Source: Dissophora ornata
Taxonomy: Eukaryota; Mortierellomycota; Mortierellomycetes; Mortierellales; Mortierellaceae
Reading direction: 5' to 3'
DNA: 16,895 nt
Assembly: GCA_025201705.1 (NCBI GenBank)
Contig: MU617277.1
Location: 1-16,895, forward strand
Part shown: positions 1 through 9,400 of the stretch, piece after piece
Layout of the letters: each line of letters begins with the position of its first letter
Numbering within the stretch: the stretch's first letter is position 1
Translations under genes and position numbers: made by a program
The notes under the pieces: generated by a model
The model's input: the letters and a program-made list of their open reading frames with translations, nothing else
Databases searched by the model: none
What the model was told of the DNA's origin: nothing

Positions 1-702
1 AGTGGTGGCGTCGCGTACGACCACCACCACCATGTCCCTCGGGCGCTCTCTCTCGACGAGATCGCGGATGTGATTAAGGCCTTTGGCCAGGCAGCCCGTC
101 GTGCCAACGAAGCTGGTATGGACACTGTTGAGATCCACGCCGCTCACGGCTACCTCATCCATAACTTCCTCTCGCCATGGACCAACAAGCGCACTGACAA
201 GTATGGAGGTTCCCTCGAGAATCGTGCTCGCTTCTTACTCGAGGTCATTGACGAGGTTAAGAAGAACTTCCCTGAGGAAAAGCCTATCATTGTCCGTATC
301 TCTGCTTCGGATAACGTGGAGCACTTGCCAGAGCCCTCCTGGGATATCGAACAGACCGTTCAGGTTGCAAAATTGATCCATGAGGCTGGTGTTGACGCAT
401 TGCATGTCTCTTCTGCTGGCAATGTGCGTGAGCAGAAAGTCCAGTATGCTGCAGGATACCAGGTCCACTTTGCAGAGAGGGTCAAGAAGGCAGTCCCGGG
501 ATTGACGGTGATTGCAGTAGGAGTGATCACTGGTGGCAAGCAAGCTGAGGAGATTTTGGAGAGTGGTAAGGCGGATTTGGTGGGGGTTGCGAGAAGCTTC
601 TTGAGGTTTCCTGACTTTGTGATGAATGCGGCCAAGGAGTTGAACGTGAGACCTCGGTACTCAGCTCAATACAACATGTTCCTGTTAAAGTCGACCCTAT
701 AG
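1..702 (+). CDS. NADH:flavin oxidoreductase / Old Yellow Enzyme, YqjM class (3' part)
   Basis: The reading frame is open from base 1 to the TAG at 700-702 (233 residues); the 5' part lies outside the window. The family uses FMN and NAD(P)H to reduce activated C=C bonds of enals, enones and similar compounds. Family marks seen: VEIHAAHGYLIH with the His pair at residues 46 and 49 of this fragment, which bind the substrate carbonyl in YqjM-type enzymes; then FLSPWTNKRTDKYGGSLENR, and further on IAVGVITGG and GVARSFLRFPDF, the FMN-phosphate loops near the end of the (beta/alpha)8 barrel. Family members are about 340-400 residues, so roughly the first third to two fifths is missing. The residues before PRALSLDEIADVI include a His run (DHHHH), which looks like a loop. 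No intron is needed in this part. The specific substrate cannot be read from the sequence. The gene has no evident functional link to its neighbours. Confidence 0.93.
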   Translation, partial: SGGVAYDHHHHVPRALSLDEIADVIKAFGQAARRANEAGMDTVEIHAAHGYLIHNFLSPWTNKRTDKYGGSLENRARFLLEVIDEVKKNFPEEKPIIVRISASDNVEHLPEPSWDIEQTVQVAKLIHEAGVDALHVSSAGNVREQKVQYAAGYQVHFAERVKKAVPGLTVIAVGVITGGKQAEEILESGKADLVGVARSFLRFPDFVMNAAKELNVRPRYSAQYNMFLLKSTL

Positions 703-1350
703 CGGAGAGTCAGGAGAGTCGTTGTAGTATGTAAAATGAAATCCCGGGAAAGGCAAATAGAGCTACCATTTATATAACAACATGCACGAGAACACGTCAT
801 TGGTGTCCATCCCATCCCATCTACGCGATCCACCTGGCACTGACCATTTGTGTCCGAAACAGCGCATGGTCTGTCAATGTCATATGCAGCAAGTGCGCTT
901 TGAGAGTGGCGGTGTGTCTGAACAAATTTTATCACAGGGACATGTTTGCGGCGCTGAAAGTGGACCTCGCTTTGTGCAATCGCTCACTCCGCTCTCGGGC
1001 AAGTATCCTGTATTGGTGTTTCCGAAAGAGGCACCGAGGGGTTAGGAAAGTCAAGGAGTGGCAAGCGGTCAAGGATCGGAATGCATTGAACTCAAAAAGC
1101 GGTGTGTGCAAACTGAAGAGCAAGTTTGCTGTCTGAAAAAGGGAATTTTACATGTCGGAGAAAAAAATGCGTCGTAGCGTGGCGCTCTGTGGCACTCAGA
1201 GCCGAGCAACGAGCGTTCCGCATCAGATAAAGGGCCAGCTCAATTGCTTCCACGTATCTCTTTTCACACTGCGGCCAATGCTTCTTTATATTCTCTCACG
1301 ACAACATACCCTCTCGCTCTTGCGTCCACCACTCACTTCACGAATGCACC
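703..1350. other. Intergenic region, terminator of the flavin enzyme gene and promoter of the next gene
   Basis: This 648-base stretch holds no convincing coding frame; open frames on both strands are short and compositionally unlike the flanking genes. The first part should carry the 3' UTR of the flavin enzyme gene, but no AATAAA is present close to the stop. The last 100 bases look like a core promoter (CCAAT, then an A/T-rich box, then a pyrimidine-rich leader). Nothing else is recognised. Confidence 0.6.
1275..1292 (+). promoter_or_regulatory. Putative core promoter: CCAAT and TATA-like box
   Basis: CCAAT lies at 1275-1279 and the A/T-rich TTTATATT at 1285-1292, about 60 nt before the ATG at 1351. 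The bases that follow are C/T-rich, as in many fungal leaders. The TATA-like match is imperfect and the spacing to the ATG is short, so this is a weak call. Confidence 0.3.
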
Positions 1351-1364
1351 ATGGACACTGCTGA
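1344..1364 (+). promoter_or_regulatory. Six-codon uORF overlapping the start of the polyQ protein gene
   Basis: An ATG at 1344 sits 7 nt upstream of the main ATG (1351) in another frame. It encodes MHHGHC and stops at TGA 1362-1364, inside the main coding sequence. Its context is weak (C at -3), whereas the main ATG has a strong context (ACC before, G after). Leaky scanning past the uORF is therefore expected, and it could lower translation. Whether transcripts actually include 1344 depends on the unknown transcription start. Confidence 0.45.
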
Positions 1365-3363
1365 ACACTCAACTCGAGCACCACAACTGCCCGCAAAGCT
1401 ACGCTGGCGTCCCTACGGCAACGGGAGCACTCTCAAACAGAAAAAATCCAAGCGAGAGGACTCCATGCAGGAGCAGTACCCAGCAGAACAGGACACCACG
1501 CACGGCCTCAACCCCAAGGCATTGGCACACAAAGTACGCAGTACACCTCCCCACCCTGTAACGTTCCACCACCCACCCAGCACTGTGCAGCTGCAGCTGC
1601 AATGGGAAGAGGCCGAGACGATCGAGTCTATGAGCCACGGCGGGCACCCACATAACCAGCACCATCCCCATATCCACCATGTCAACCAACAGCGGCGACA
1701 CACTCGATCCGATACCGACACAGATTCCACCACTACCTCTTCACACCGAGCATCATCGTCATTACCCTCACCACCACCATCATCAAAGTCACCAACCTCC
1801 AGGCTGGCCGTGTTCGGAGGGGACTCTGATCTGGGCCAGTATAAAGGGTCAGTCCCTGGACTGACCGGAGATGACTTTTTGGAACACGGACTCCCCCTGC
1901 GTACAATCGAGGCTAATACAGCCTACCAGGTTGCCTTGAATGCCCTACTCGAGAATCATCGCAAAAACCAGCTTCTAGACGCACAAGCACCAGCACTAGC
2001 ACTCACAAGTGTACCCATGCCAATGTCAGTAACAAGTCCGCCTGCAACACTCTCAGACAAGACACTCAACCGGTCTGTATTTCCTATGGGCAGTGACGGC
2101 GGCTCACGGAGAAAACTTTCTACGTCCGAGCTACTTGGCATTGTCAATATTGATGACCTGTTGACTTCTTGCGGCTACACTGACACTGACAATAGTACAG
2201 AGTCGGCAGCGAGCACATTTGCTTCACCGACTACGACGGATAGGTCGCTTCATGCCTCGCCTGTAAATGGGCTGCTGGACCTTCACACTTCACCCATGGA
2301 TATTACAACTGCGTCTTTTGACATGCTGCTGGCCCAGACACCAGTCTTGCTCACAGAGGGCGACATCAAGCAAGTGCTACTGCGACAGCAGCAGCACCAA
2401 CAACAACAGCAACAGCAACAGCTAAACACCTCCCCAACACTCTCAATGGCAAGCACTATATCCAACTCGTTTGCAGAAATCATCCACGATCTCGCATCAC
2501 CCTTTATACGCATGACTGCACACGGAGATCCTCTTATCAATGGCAATACTCCTTCTACATGGCCCTCACTGTTTCCAAGAGTCAGTGACGATGTCTCGAG
2601 CACACGCGATGCGACTGAGAGTGTAGATATAGTTACTCAAACAGATCAGCCTAATGAAACACCCTTCCCACTCTCTCCGACTTCCTCGACCTCGCCTCGA
2701 AACTCGCTGACTGCGCATCTCGGATTTTCGAAAGAAGAAGAGACCGACCCGGAGTGGCTTTCATTTCTGGATGAGGCTTCGCCTCTGTTCAGCGCAGAAA
2801 ATGGCCAAGCAAGCGGGTCTCTGATGGAACATATTCCTTCTACAATGTCATCGCCCCTGTCAAATGAAATACCCACTACTGCTGGTGTCGATGACGGCCA
2901 ACCAAAAATTTCAACATTGCAGGACAATGGGTTTCTGGGCTGGGCCGAAGACTTTCTCAAAGCAGGTGCTATGGCACCGACAGGTCACCGCAGTTTCCCA
3001 ACGGCTGGCTCGATGGGTCCTTTCGCTGGCGGCGCCGGAGGAATGATCCGAAGTCTGCAAGGTAATTACCAGCAGAGATCTAGCTATCATACCAAGGCCG
3101 GATCTCGTAGGACAGGCAGTAGCTCTGTTCTTCCAGCATTACCAAGGAAGAATGCCTCTGGTACTCAAGTGTCAGTGAATAATATACCGGAGACACCAGC
3201 GAAGCCCGACGCAAATGAACAATCAAGACCTCAAGTACAAGCGCAGCCACAGAAGATAGCACAAGTTGCAGACAGCAACACCAAGCCGAGGGGTGGGCAG
3301 GAGATGGAGGGTGTCGGTGGTCTCTTGGCCATGTTCCGAGGTCTTTGGAAAGGAGAGAAGTAG
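1351..3363 (+). CDS. Uncharacterised Ser/Thr/Pro-rich protein with His-rich and polyQ tracts
   Basis: A single open frame of 670 codons, ATG at 1351 in near-ideal context (CACCATGG) to TAG 3361-3363, with no intron needed. I do not recognise a domain. Visible features: basic N-terminus (LRWRPYGNGS, KQKKSKRE), a His-rich patch around residues 94-117, a long S/T/P run (about 122-150), polyQ at 346-357, and a basic, disordered C-terminal region ending in the hydrophobic GGLLAMFRGLWKGEK. Short hydrophobic/acidic islands stand out from the disorder: ELLGIVNIDDLL (about 259-270), DPEWLSFLDEASPLF (about 465-479) and GFLGWAEDFL (about 527-536). Such islands are typical of interaction or activation motifs, so a transcription-cofactor or scaffold role is possible, but this is inference only. 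No signal peptide or membrane segment is present. The unbroken length and steady codon structure argue for a real gene. It is likely lineage-restricted. Confidence 0.82.
   Translation: MDTAEHSTRAPQLPAKLRWRPYGNGSTLKQKKSKREDSMQEQYPAEQDTTHGLNPKALAHKVRSTPPHPVTFHHPPSTVQLQLQWEEAETIESMSHGGHPHNQHHPHIHHVNQQRRHTRSDTDTDSTTTSSHRASSSLPSPPPSSKSPTSRLAVFGGDSDLGQYKGSVPGLTGDDFLEHGLPLRTIEANTAYQVALNALLENHRKNQLLDAQAPALALTSVPMPMSVTSPPATLSDKTLNRSVFPMGSDGGSRRKLSTSELLGIVNIDDLLTSCGYTDTDNSTESAASTFASPTTTDRSLHASPVNGLLDLHTSPMDITTASFDMLLAQTPVLLTEGDIKQVLLRQQQHQQQQQQQQLNTSPTLSMASTISNSFAEIIHDLASPFIRMTAHGDPLINGNTPSTWPSLFPRVSDDVSSTRDATESVDIVTQTDQPNETPFPLSPTSSTSPRNSLTAHLGFSKEEETDPEWLSFLDEASPLFSAENGQASGSLMEHIPSTMSSPLSNEIPTTAGVDDGQPKISTLQDNGFLGWAEDFLKAGAMAPTGHRSFPTAGSMGPFAGGAGGMIRSLQGNYQQRSSYHTKAGSRRTGSSSVLPALPRKNASGTQVSVNNIPETPAKPDANEQSRPQVQAQPQKIAQVADSNTKPRGGQEMEGVGGLLAMFRGLWKGEK
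2386..2421 (+). repeat. PolyQ tract (CAG/CAA repeat)
   Basis: Twelve codons, QQQ-H-QQQQQQQQ, residues 346-357 of the 670-aa protein. Codons alternate CAG and CAA irregularly, so the run is not a pure trinucleotide repeat and should slip less than a pure CAG array. Confidence 0.95.
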
Positions 3364-3993
3364 ACAGACAGACCACACTTGTATATAAAACCCATCGTTG
3401 TATTTCTATGTATCTCTATGTATCTCTCTATCCTCAGATGGCCAGTGGATGAGTCGCAACGCAAGGGTGTTGAGCGTTGTGCTCCTGGGAGGGATGAGAA
3501 CGGGTCTAGGCTCTGGAGAGGAATTGGCGGGACTACACTTTCGGGAAAGCACAAAGTCTGTTCCGTCCTATCGGACCACCTTGAGGGTTCGTTCACGGAG
3601 AACCAGAAGTATGGGAAGGGGAAGGGGCAGACAACATGAAGTAGGAAGGGGCGGACGAACGAGATCAACAGCAGCCTTGCGTAAAACACCGAGGAGCTGA
3701 TGGTGATGTTCGGCGAAGTCCAACCAGAGGTGTTCATGAAAGGGCTATTGATACCACAGTGGGCCTGCGCTTCTGTAGGGCGAAGGGGCGGTGCTGGCCA
3801 GTTGCTCCAGCCCAACTGGCACAAAACTAAGACGCTCATTCACGCACTCTCTTTCTTTCACCTCCCATTTGATCTTCATATTCTTCATTCATCCCCATCA
3901 ATCTCCTTCCTGCTTCATTCGCCCGTCTCTGATCATTCTTGAATAGACATTGCCCCCAATACTCGCACACAAGACAGAGGGATCTCTTCAACA
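3364..3993. other. Intergenic region with the 3' UTR of the polyQ gene and promoter/leader of the UPF0658 gene
   Basis: No credible gene is seen. Just after the polyQ stop lie GTATATAAAA and a short tandem repeat (3405-3427). From about 3800 to 3993 the strand is rich in C and T and contains no ATG, fitting a 5' leader for the gene starting at 3994. A long antisense frame crosses the region but is not believed (see rejected items). Confidence 0.6.
3405..3427 (+). repeat. 10-bp tandem repeat, about 2.3 copies
   Basis: The unit TCTATGTATC occurs at 3405-3414 and 3415-3424, followed by TCT. It lies in the probable 3' UTR about 40 nt after the polyQ gene stop. TATGTA-type sequences serve as efficiency elements for 3' end formation in yeast; any such role here is inference. 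Confidence 0.7.
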
Positions 3994-5953
3994 ATGTCCC
4001 GCGGAGAACTCCTAGGCGTGAGTTTTGCCACCGAGCCACTGATTCGACTTTCACAGACCAATGTTGATCTTGCTTTCTCCTGCTCACTGTGCACTACTTA
4101 TTACTGTGTACGGCTGTAGATGTTCGACGAAGCATGGCCACGCGCAACAATGCTCTTGGTGACGTTGGAAACAACCTGCGTCATGGTGCTCGAGTCCCTC
4201 GTACTGCGCGAGCACATCCTTCGGTATGCTCTGCCGCATTCATTCTCATATCTGGGCGTCTACCCGCTTTCGTCTACCCGACTCAACTCACCAATATACA
4301 TCTTTGAACGAAATGTAGTATCGAGCAACCAGTAGCAGGGAATGCGCTAAGGTACCGTAGTTTCTCGACCTCATTTGCGGCCACCACAAACGGATCATAT
4401 TCAGGAGCGCAGGATGCTTAATTTCTGCCCTGTGTCGTCTTCCTGGCCACTTCTCTTTAGCACCCCTAATGTCATCTACCCGGCCCTGTACATCCTCGCC
4501 ATCATCAGTCTGTTCTCGCTCTGCGCTGATGCAATGTACCATCGCAACCAAATCCAGGTGGTCGCCTTCACGCTCTTTAACTTTTTGTGCTTCACCTGTA
4601 AGTTCATTAACGCAGGGCGCAATCACCCCACACAGACAGCATCGGTCTACTCCCAAAATAGGACCCACATGCCAAAAAATCCCCCCTCTTGAGCACTAAC
4701 TCCTTGATCTCTCGCATGATGAACGATGCGCGTGTCCAGATGGAATTATCCAGACCGTCTACGACTGGCAGGCTATTGGGACTGGGGGACCATTGAAAGC
4801 ATTCAACGTCGCGATCACAGTGACAACAGGAGTGTGCACCATATTCCTGGCGTTTGCTGCGTGGAAGCTTGCTGCAGTTTTCGGATGGGAGTTGTACCGT
4901 TTCCTTGGCGCGTAAGTGACACCCTTCCGGCTTATGTTTATAATCACCCTTGTGAGGAGTAGAAATGACATGTTTTAACAAGCGTTTCGTGTGTCCACTA
5001 CTACCAAATCTTAGCGATCTTCACATGCGAAGTAAGTCTTTGACAGGAATGATCAAGACTGAGTTGGGGATAGTGCACTAATATCCGGCAATTGGCTGTC
5101 TTAGAGATGCACAAGGGATACGAGATTCTTATTACTCTCTTGAAGTTCGATGTGTTCTTCTTTGTTGCCTACGCGGTCCAAATGTTCACGCTCGTTGATA
5201 CGACAGACAAGACGATCATCGCCACGTTCAGCGATGGCAGGACTCTTGCTCGGCAGCAGCTTTTAATTGGTCTCTCTATCCCTGCAGCAATCATCCTCTT
5301 GGCGCTTTCATTCTTCGGCGTTATGAAGGAGAACAAGATCGCAACTGTCTTTGTAATGCTCTGCCTTACAGCTGTAGAACCCTTCTTCGTCTACGAGCTC
5401 GTCTATCTTCATCTGCCCCAGAATAAGAATCGCTTCATCAACTCCATGAAGTACCTCACGTTCTTTAGTAAGTGCGCACGGTTCTCTGTTCCACATTTTT
5501 TTTTCATGCGTGTTTGCTAAAAATCTGCGCCTCCTTCTGCGCCTCCTTGCATGCTTACTTGCCTGCTTTCTAGTTGCTGTGACGATGGTGCTTGTGTTGA
5601 TGACATTGTTCTTCATGATCTACTGCTTCCGCAACTTTGGCAAGGGACTGTTGATCTCAGAAAAGAGCAGGATTGTGGTTCAGAAGAAACCCTTTGAAAT
5701 TGACGAGGACCCAACAGAGTCCGAACCGTCAATTCCAATGGAGTCCAGGCATGGGGAGGACGGAGCCTCACAACAATTGATGGCGTACCCAGCCCTGAAA
5801 AAGATCCAGGAGGATTATCGTATCAACCCCTCGAATGGGCACGCGTCCCAGCAGAAAAATCGGAGCCAGGATAAGGACAACGATGGCGGGCATGGAGCTC
5901 ATGATCCGCGTGGCAGTGAGCAATCATTCAACGACAAGATGGAGATTGAGTGA
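3994..5953 (+). CDS. UPF0658-type Golgi multi-pass membrane protein
   Basis: Seven exons join in frame: 3994-4017, 4120-4223, 4461-4597, 4740-4911, 5015-5031, 5105-5467, 5574-5953 (1,197 nt, 398 aa, TGA at 5951-5953). All introns are GT-AG (102, 237, 142, 103, 73, 106 nt), most with GTAAGT/GTGAGT donors. The spliced protein has seven or eight hydrophobic segments near residues 16-38, 47-67, 74-92, 109-130, 157-180, 204-222, 230-252 and 270-290. Family-like marks are YHRNQIQVVAFTLFN, RFLGADLHM, ITLLKFDVFFF, KYLTFF and RNFGKGL. The S. pombe UPF0658 member is annotated as a Golgi protein; its biochemical role is unknown to me. The C-terminal 100 residues form a polar, acidic, probably cytosolic tail. 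The ATG is the first one after a C/T-rich leader, and the first exon has only eight codons. The family call rests on my reading of motifs, not an alignment. Confidence 0.85.
5015..5031 (+). other. 17-nt microexon of the UPF0658 gene
   Basis: Exon 4 ends in phase 2 (GC before GTAAGT at 4912) and the exon beginning at 5105 needs phase 1. The segment 5015-5031 (C, five codons, A) sits between a TTAG acceptor and a GTAAGT donor, joins both in frame, and gives GADLHMRKMHKGYEIL, which fits the conserved loop of the family. A longer version of this exon, from an AG at 4982, is also frame-compatible if the next acceptor is 5106 (see findings). Confidence 0.7.
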
Positions 5954-6403
5954 CAACGGATGAACTTGCCTGTACGATAGAGTCGTTATTTACGATATAT
6001 ATACCTTATTTTAAGTGAAAGCATTCAACATAAAGATTGGAGCAAGGCGCAGCTCTTGCGACGTCAGGACCAGAAAAGTATAAAAGGCACCTTCATCCGC
6101 ACTTCTGCGCGATTTCTTCTTTCCTCATCCTTACTTCCTTCTCAGTCGCCTTTGCCTCTCCTCCACGCGTCAGACTATTGCCTGAACTGCCCTGACTCGT
6201 CTTATTCTGCATTCGTCCATTGTTCATTGCTCATTCCCTCGTTTTTTAAACTTCTACGGACTGCGTTCACGTCCAAAAAAAAAAAAAATCTTATTCCCAC
6301 ACTCTCTGAAACAGCGAAGAAAGAGACGTGAAAAGGAACACCTCTCTGTCTTCAGACCTCAGACCGACTGCTACATATTCGCAAAAAACTTGCAACGACG
6401 GAA
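5954..6403. other. Intergenic region: 3' UTR of the UPF0658 gene, promoter and leader of the giant gene
   Basis: No coding sequence is recognised. The first 90 bases are A/T-rich (ATATATATACC, then ACATAAAG), suitable for 3' end formation. An ACGTCA motif (6061-6066) precedes the TATA box at 6079. From about 6110 to 6403 no ATG occurs on the + strand, and a run of 14 A lies at 6275-6288. The leader is long (about 290 nt) and unusually free of start codons. Confidence 0.65.
6079..6086 (+). promoter_or_regulatory. TATA box of the giant gene
   Basis: TATAAAAG is a full match to the TATA consensus. Transcription would begin about 30 nt downstream, near 6110, in a T/C-rich stretch. From there the first ATG is 6404, the start used for the coding sequence, which supports both calls. 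An ACGTCA (bZIP half-site-like) lies 13 nt upstream of the box. Confidence 0.65.
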
Positions 6404-9400
6404 ATGTCGACCTTTTCTCAACTCCAGGAGGACTATGCCCTCAACCCAGAAGCGCGTTCCGAACTCGTAAAGGCTACAACGCCTGGTACAGAGGAACACT
6501 ATCTCTACCGTCTTCAACTCCTCTCTCAGCAGCTGCAGGCAGGCGATGTCCCTGTCACGGCTGAGGTCATTGAGGGGGCCACGGCCTTGATCAAGACAGC
6601 TGAGAATTCCCGCGTTGTCAGGGACACGCAGAAGCTTGAACAATTGAAGAACCAGTTTGCGTTGCTGGCCTTCCCTGTCAAACCCGATGTCCTGTATAAG
6701 CGGATCTATTACGATCCAGGCATGATTAACATAAGTCAAGCCTCTTCGGTAGCCGAGGAAGGAGACGATGATACTGTTGCGGATGACTCTGACTCGTACA
6801 GTGTTGAGAGATTGCCGACGTCGTTGGATCAAGATTCCATCAAGATGGACATCCTAACAGATAAACTATTGGACAAGATCCAGAACGACTTCTACGGGGT
6901 CAATATCAATATCCCGGGGAATGCATGGCCGCACTTGCTAGCGCAACCGCGATTAGAGTCCATCCTGGATACACTTGCTATTGACCAACTACAGGTACTG
7001 TTCAGGAATATGGACATCCGTTACTCGGCCAATAGTCTCGAGATTGTCGGTAAGGCTGACACGAGCCGATTCGATCGAGCAGTGGTGATGGTGATCATGA
7101 GGCTGTATCAAGAAAAGAGAATCGATTTCTCGCAAAGCAATCGTCAATTTGACTACTTGACACGATCCCAGTTGGAGATGATCAAGAAGGAGCAGCATCC
7201 GTCGCAGATAATGAACAACGAAGGGTTTGTGGGCTTGATGGAAAAGAGGATTGTTCCGGAACCATTCACGGTGCAGGGAGAGGAGGGGAAGGCCTACGAG
7301 ACATGGCTGGAGAGGATGGTCGCGTTTGTGGATGAACTGTCGCCAAAGTTCAATTTGCATAAGCTCTCGGTGTATCTTATGAGTCTCGAACATGACTTAT
7401 CCAAGGGCGTCATGGACAAAGCCAAATTCTTGAGGTGAAAGAATGTTTAAGTGGCTACATAGTCGCATGATAACAACATGCGTTGATTCCGTGGTGACAT
7501 ACTAAAGAAACCGTGCTCATGTCTAACAAACAACAATAGATATGTGGCTATCCCTCGCAACCAAAGCCAGTATAACCAAAAGGCACTCAAGAGCTATGAG
7601 CAGGACCAGCGTGTGGATTTGTCATATGGTCAAGCTCTTCGCTACTGGTCCAATGCAAGTGCCTTTTCATGGTATCTCTTGAATCACAAACAAAACTATG
7701 AACTTGTTTTCCACTAATGTCATTTCATATCTCTATGTCTTTTCTTTTTCCAATTGGGTATGCAGAGGGTCAGTTCGGCATCAAGCCAGCGTGACGATGA
7801 GATTGTGGGGGAGTATTTGGCCTATTTCATGCGCGAGGCCAAGTCGGCCGAAGAGTTTGAACAGTTCTTTGAGGTCGAGAGCTTCTTGAACCCACTACTT
7901 GCGGAAGTCATGCTCACGTCTGGTGACAAAGACGTGGCTAAATGGTATATATGCGCTTTCTGCGTGAAAAATGGGGTGGTGGGAGTAGCTTGTGCACGAC
8001 AGTGAGGAGGATCTAAGAAGAATCTGTTGTTTCTTTTTGTAGGTCGGGGCTACTCTCGGCACACGGAAATCTTGCTCAGTTTACAGAGCAGACGATCCTC
8101 AAGTTCACACCTGACAACCCAGAAAAGTTCTTACCATCTGATCCCGTTATCTTCAAGTTGAAGGCCAAGAATGCAAAGCGCATCCTTGTTAGGGTCTTTG
8201 AGGTCAAGACATTTGAGTATCTGCAGCAGCATGACGGGGCTGTCATGGGACAGAACCTGAATTTGGATGGACTTACGCCCAACTGGGAGCACAATATCGC
8301 TCTTGACCACCCTCCGCTTGAGATGCATGACATCAAGATCGAGTTGCCAGAGTTGGTGAATAGGAGGGGTGCGTTTGTGATGGATGTGATAAGTAACGGC
8401 GAGAACAGTTGTGCTTATTTCACCAAGGTATGTTCGCTCTATGATTCTTGATCTCTACAACAGCAATCGTCATGATCAGAGTCGGATTCCCATAAACAAT
8501 TATGTCTCGTTTTTTTTCTGGATCGGGGATCCGTAGGGATATCTGGACTTTATTGAAAGGCAAAGTGTAGCAGGACACGTTCTCACAGTCTTGGATGAGA
8601 ACCAAGAAAAGCTTTCAGAAAAGTGCAGCGTCTGGTTCAATGGCTATTACTATAAGGTATAGTGTTTTTTCTTTTCTTCGGCGCCTTGTTTCCTTACAGT
8701 GTGTTTTCTAGTAAAGGAATATTTGGCTTTCATGATGCGTTTACTAAAAGCAAATGTAAATCATAGCCAAACGGCGATGGAGATGTTATCATCCCCTATC
8801 GGAAACCGTCGTCATCATCGAGCGAGCACGTATACCTTATCCACGACGGGTTTACCTCTCGACAAAAGTTCGACCACCAAGTTGAGGACTACTCTTACCA
8901 ATTTGCTTGTCATATTGACCACGAGTCCCTTGTCGCGGGAGCAAAGGCCAAGGTATGACTTTGACTCTAGTTTTGCATTTTCCTCCCGTGTTGTCGTTTG
9001 TACTTCCAAATCACTATCCCAACATTAATTTTCTCGTTACATTTCTTTTGTCAACGCGTGTGTTACTTGCTAGATCTTGGTGAAGCCCACCGTCGGGATC
9101 CGTGGCAACACCGTCATCTGCCCTGTCAGTTTGATGGAGCAGGTACAACTCACGATTGAATCGTGCGATACAAACAACGTCATCTCGACAACAACAGTGC
9201 CAGACTTCAAGGTGTACGATGTGGACTGGTCAGAGTACAACTTCCAGGTGCCTGAGAATTTGTCAAGCATGAGTGTTACTCTCTCGGCCAAGATCAAGGT
9301 CATCTCCACAGGAGAGTTCCAAGATCTGACGACCGATCGTCGCTTTAAGTTTGACAGGTAAGAAAACAAGCTGAAGGCAACAAAGGACGAGCGTTACGCT

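Noticed and set aside
1399..1733. Two overlapping minus-strand frames of about 100 codons, rich in Cys and Trp.
   Set aside because: They are antisense shadows of the His/Pro/Thr-rich N-terminus of the polyQ protein.
3231..3839. A 202-codon open frame on the minus strand, crossing the end of the polyQ gene and the intergenic region.
   Set aside because: It overlaps the real coding sequence antisense, has no recognisable motif, and its composition (Pro, Ser, Phe, Cys runs) looks like a reading of the opposite strand.
7648..7767. Alternative donor GTCCAA at 7648 or GTTTTC at 7706 (with acceptor 7765) for intron 2 of the giant gene.
   Set aside because: Both keep frame but have poorer donors than GTATCT at 7672. 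The choice remains open without transcript data.
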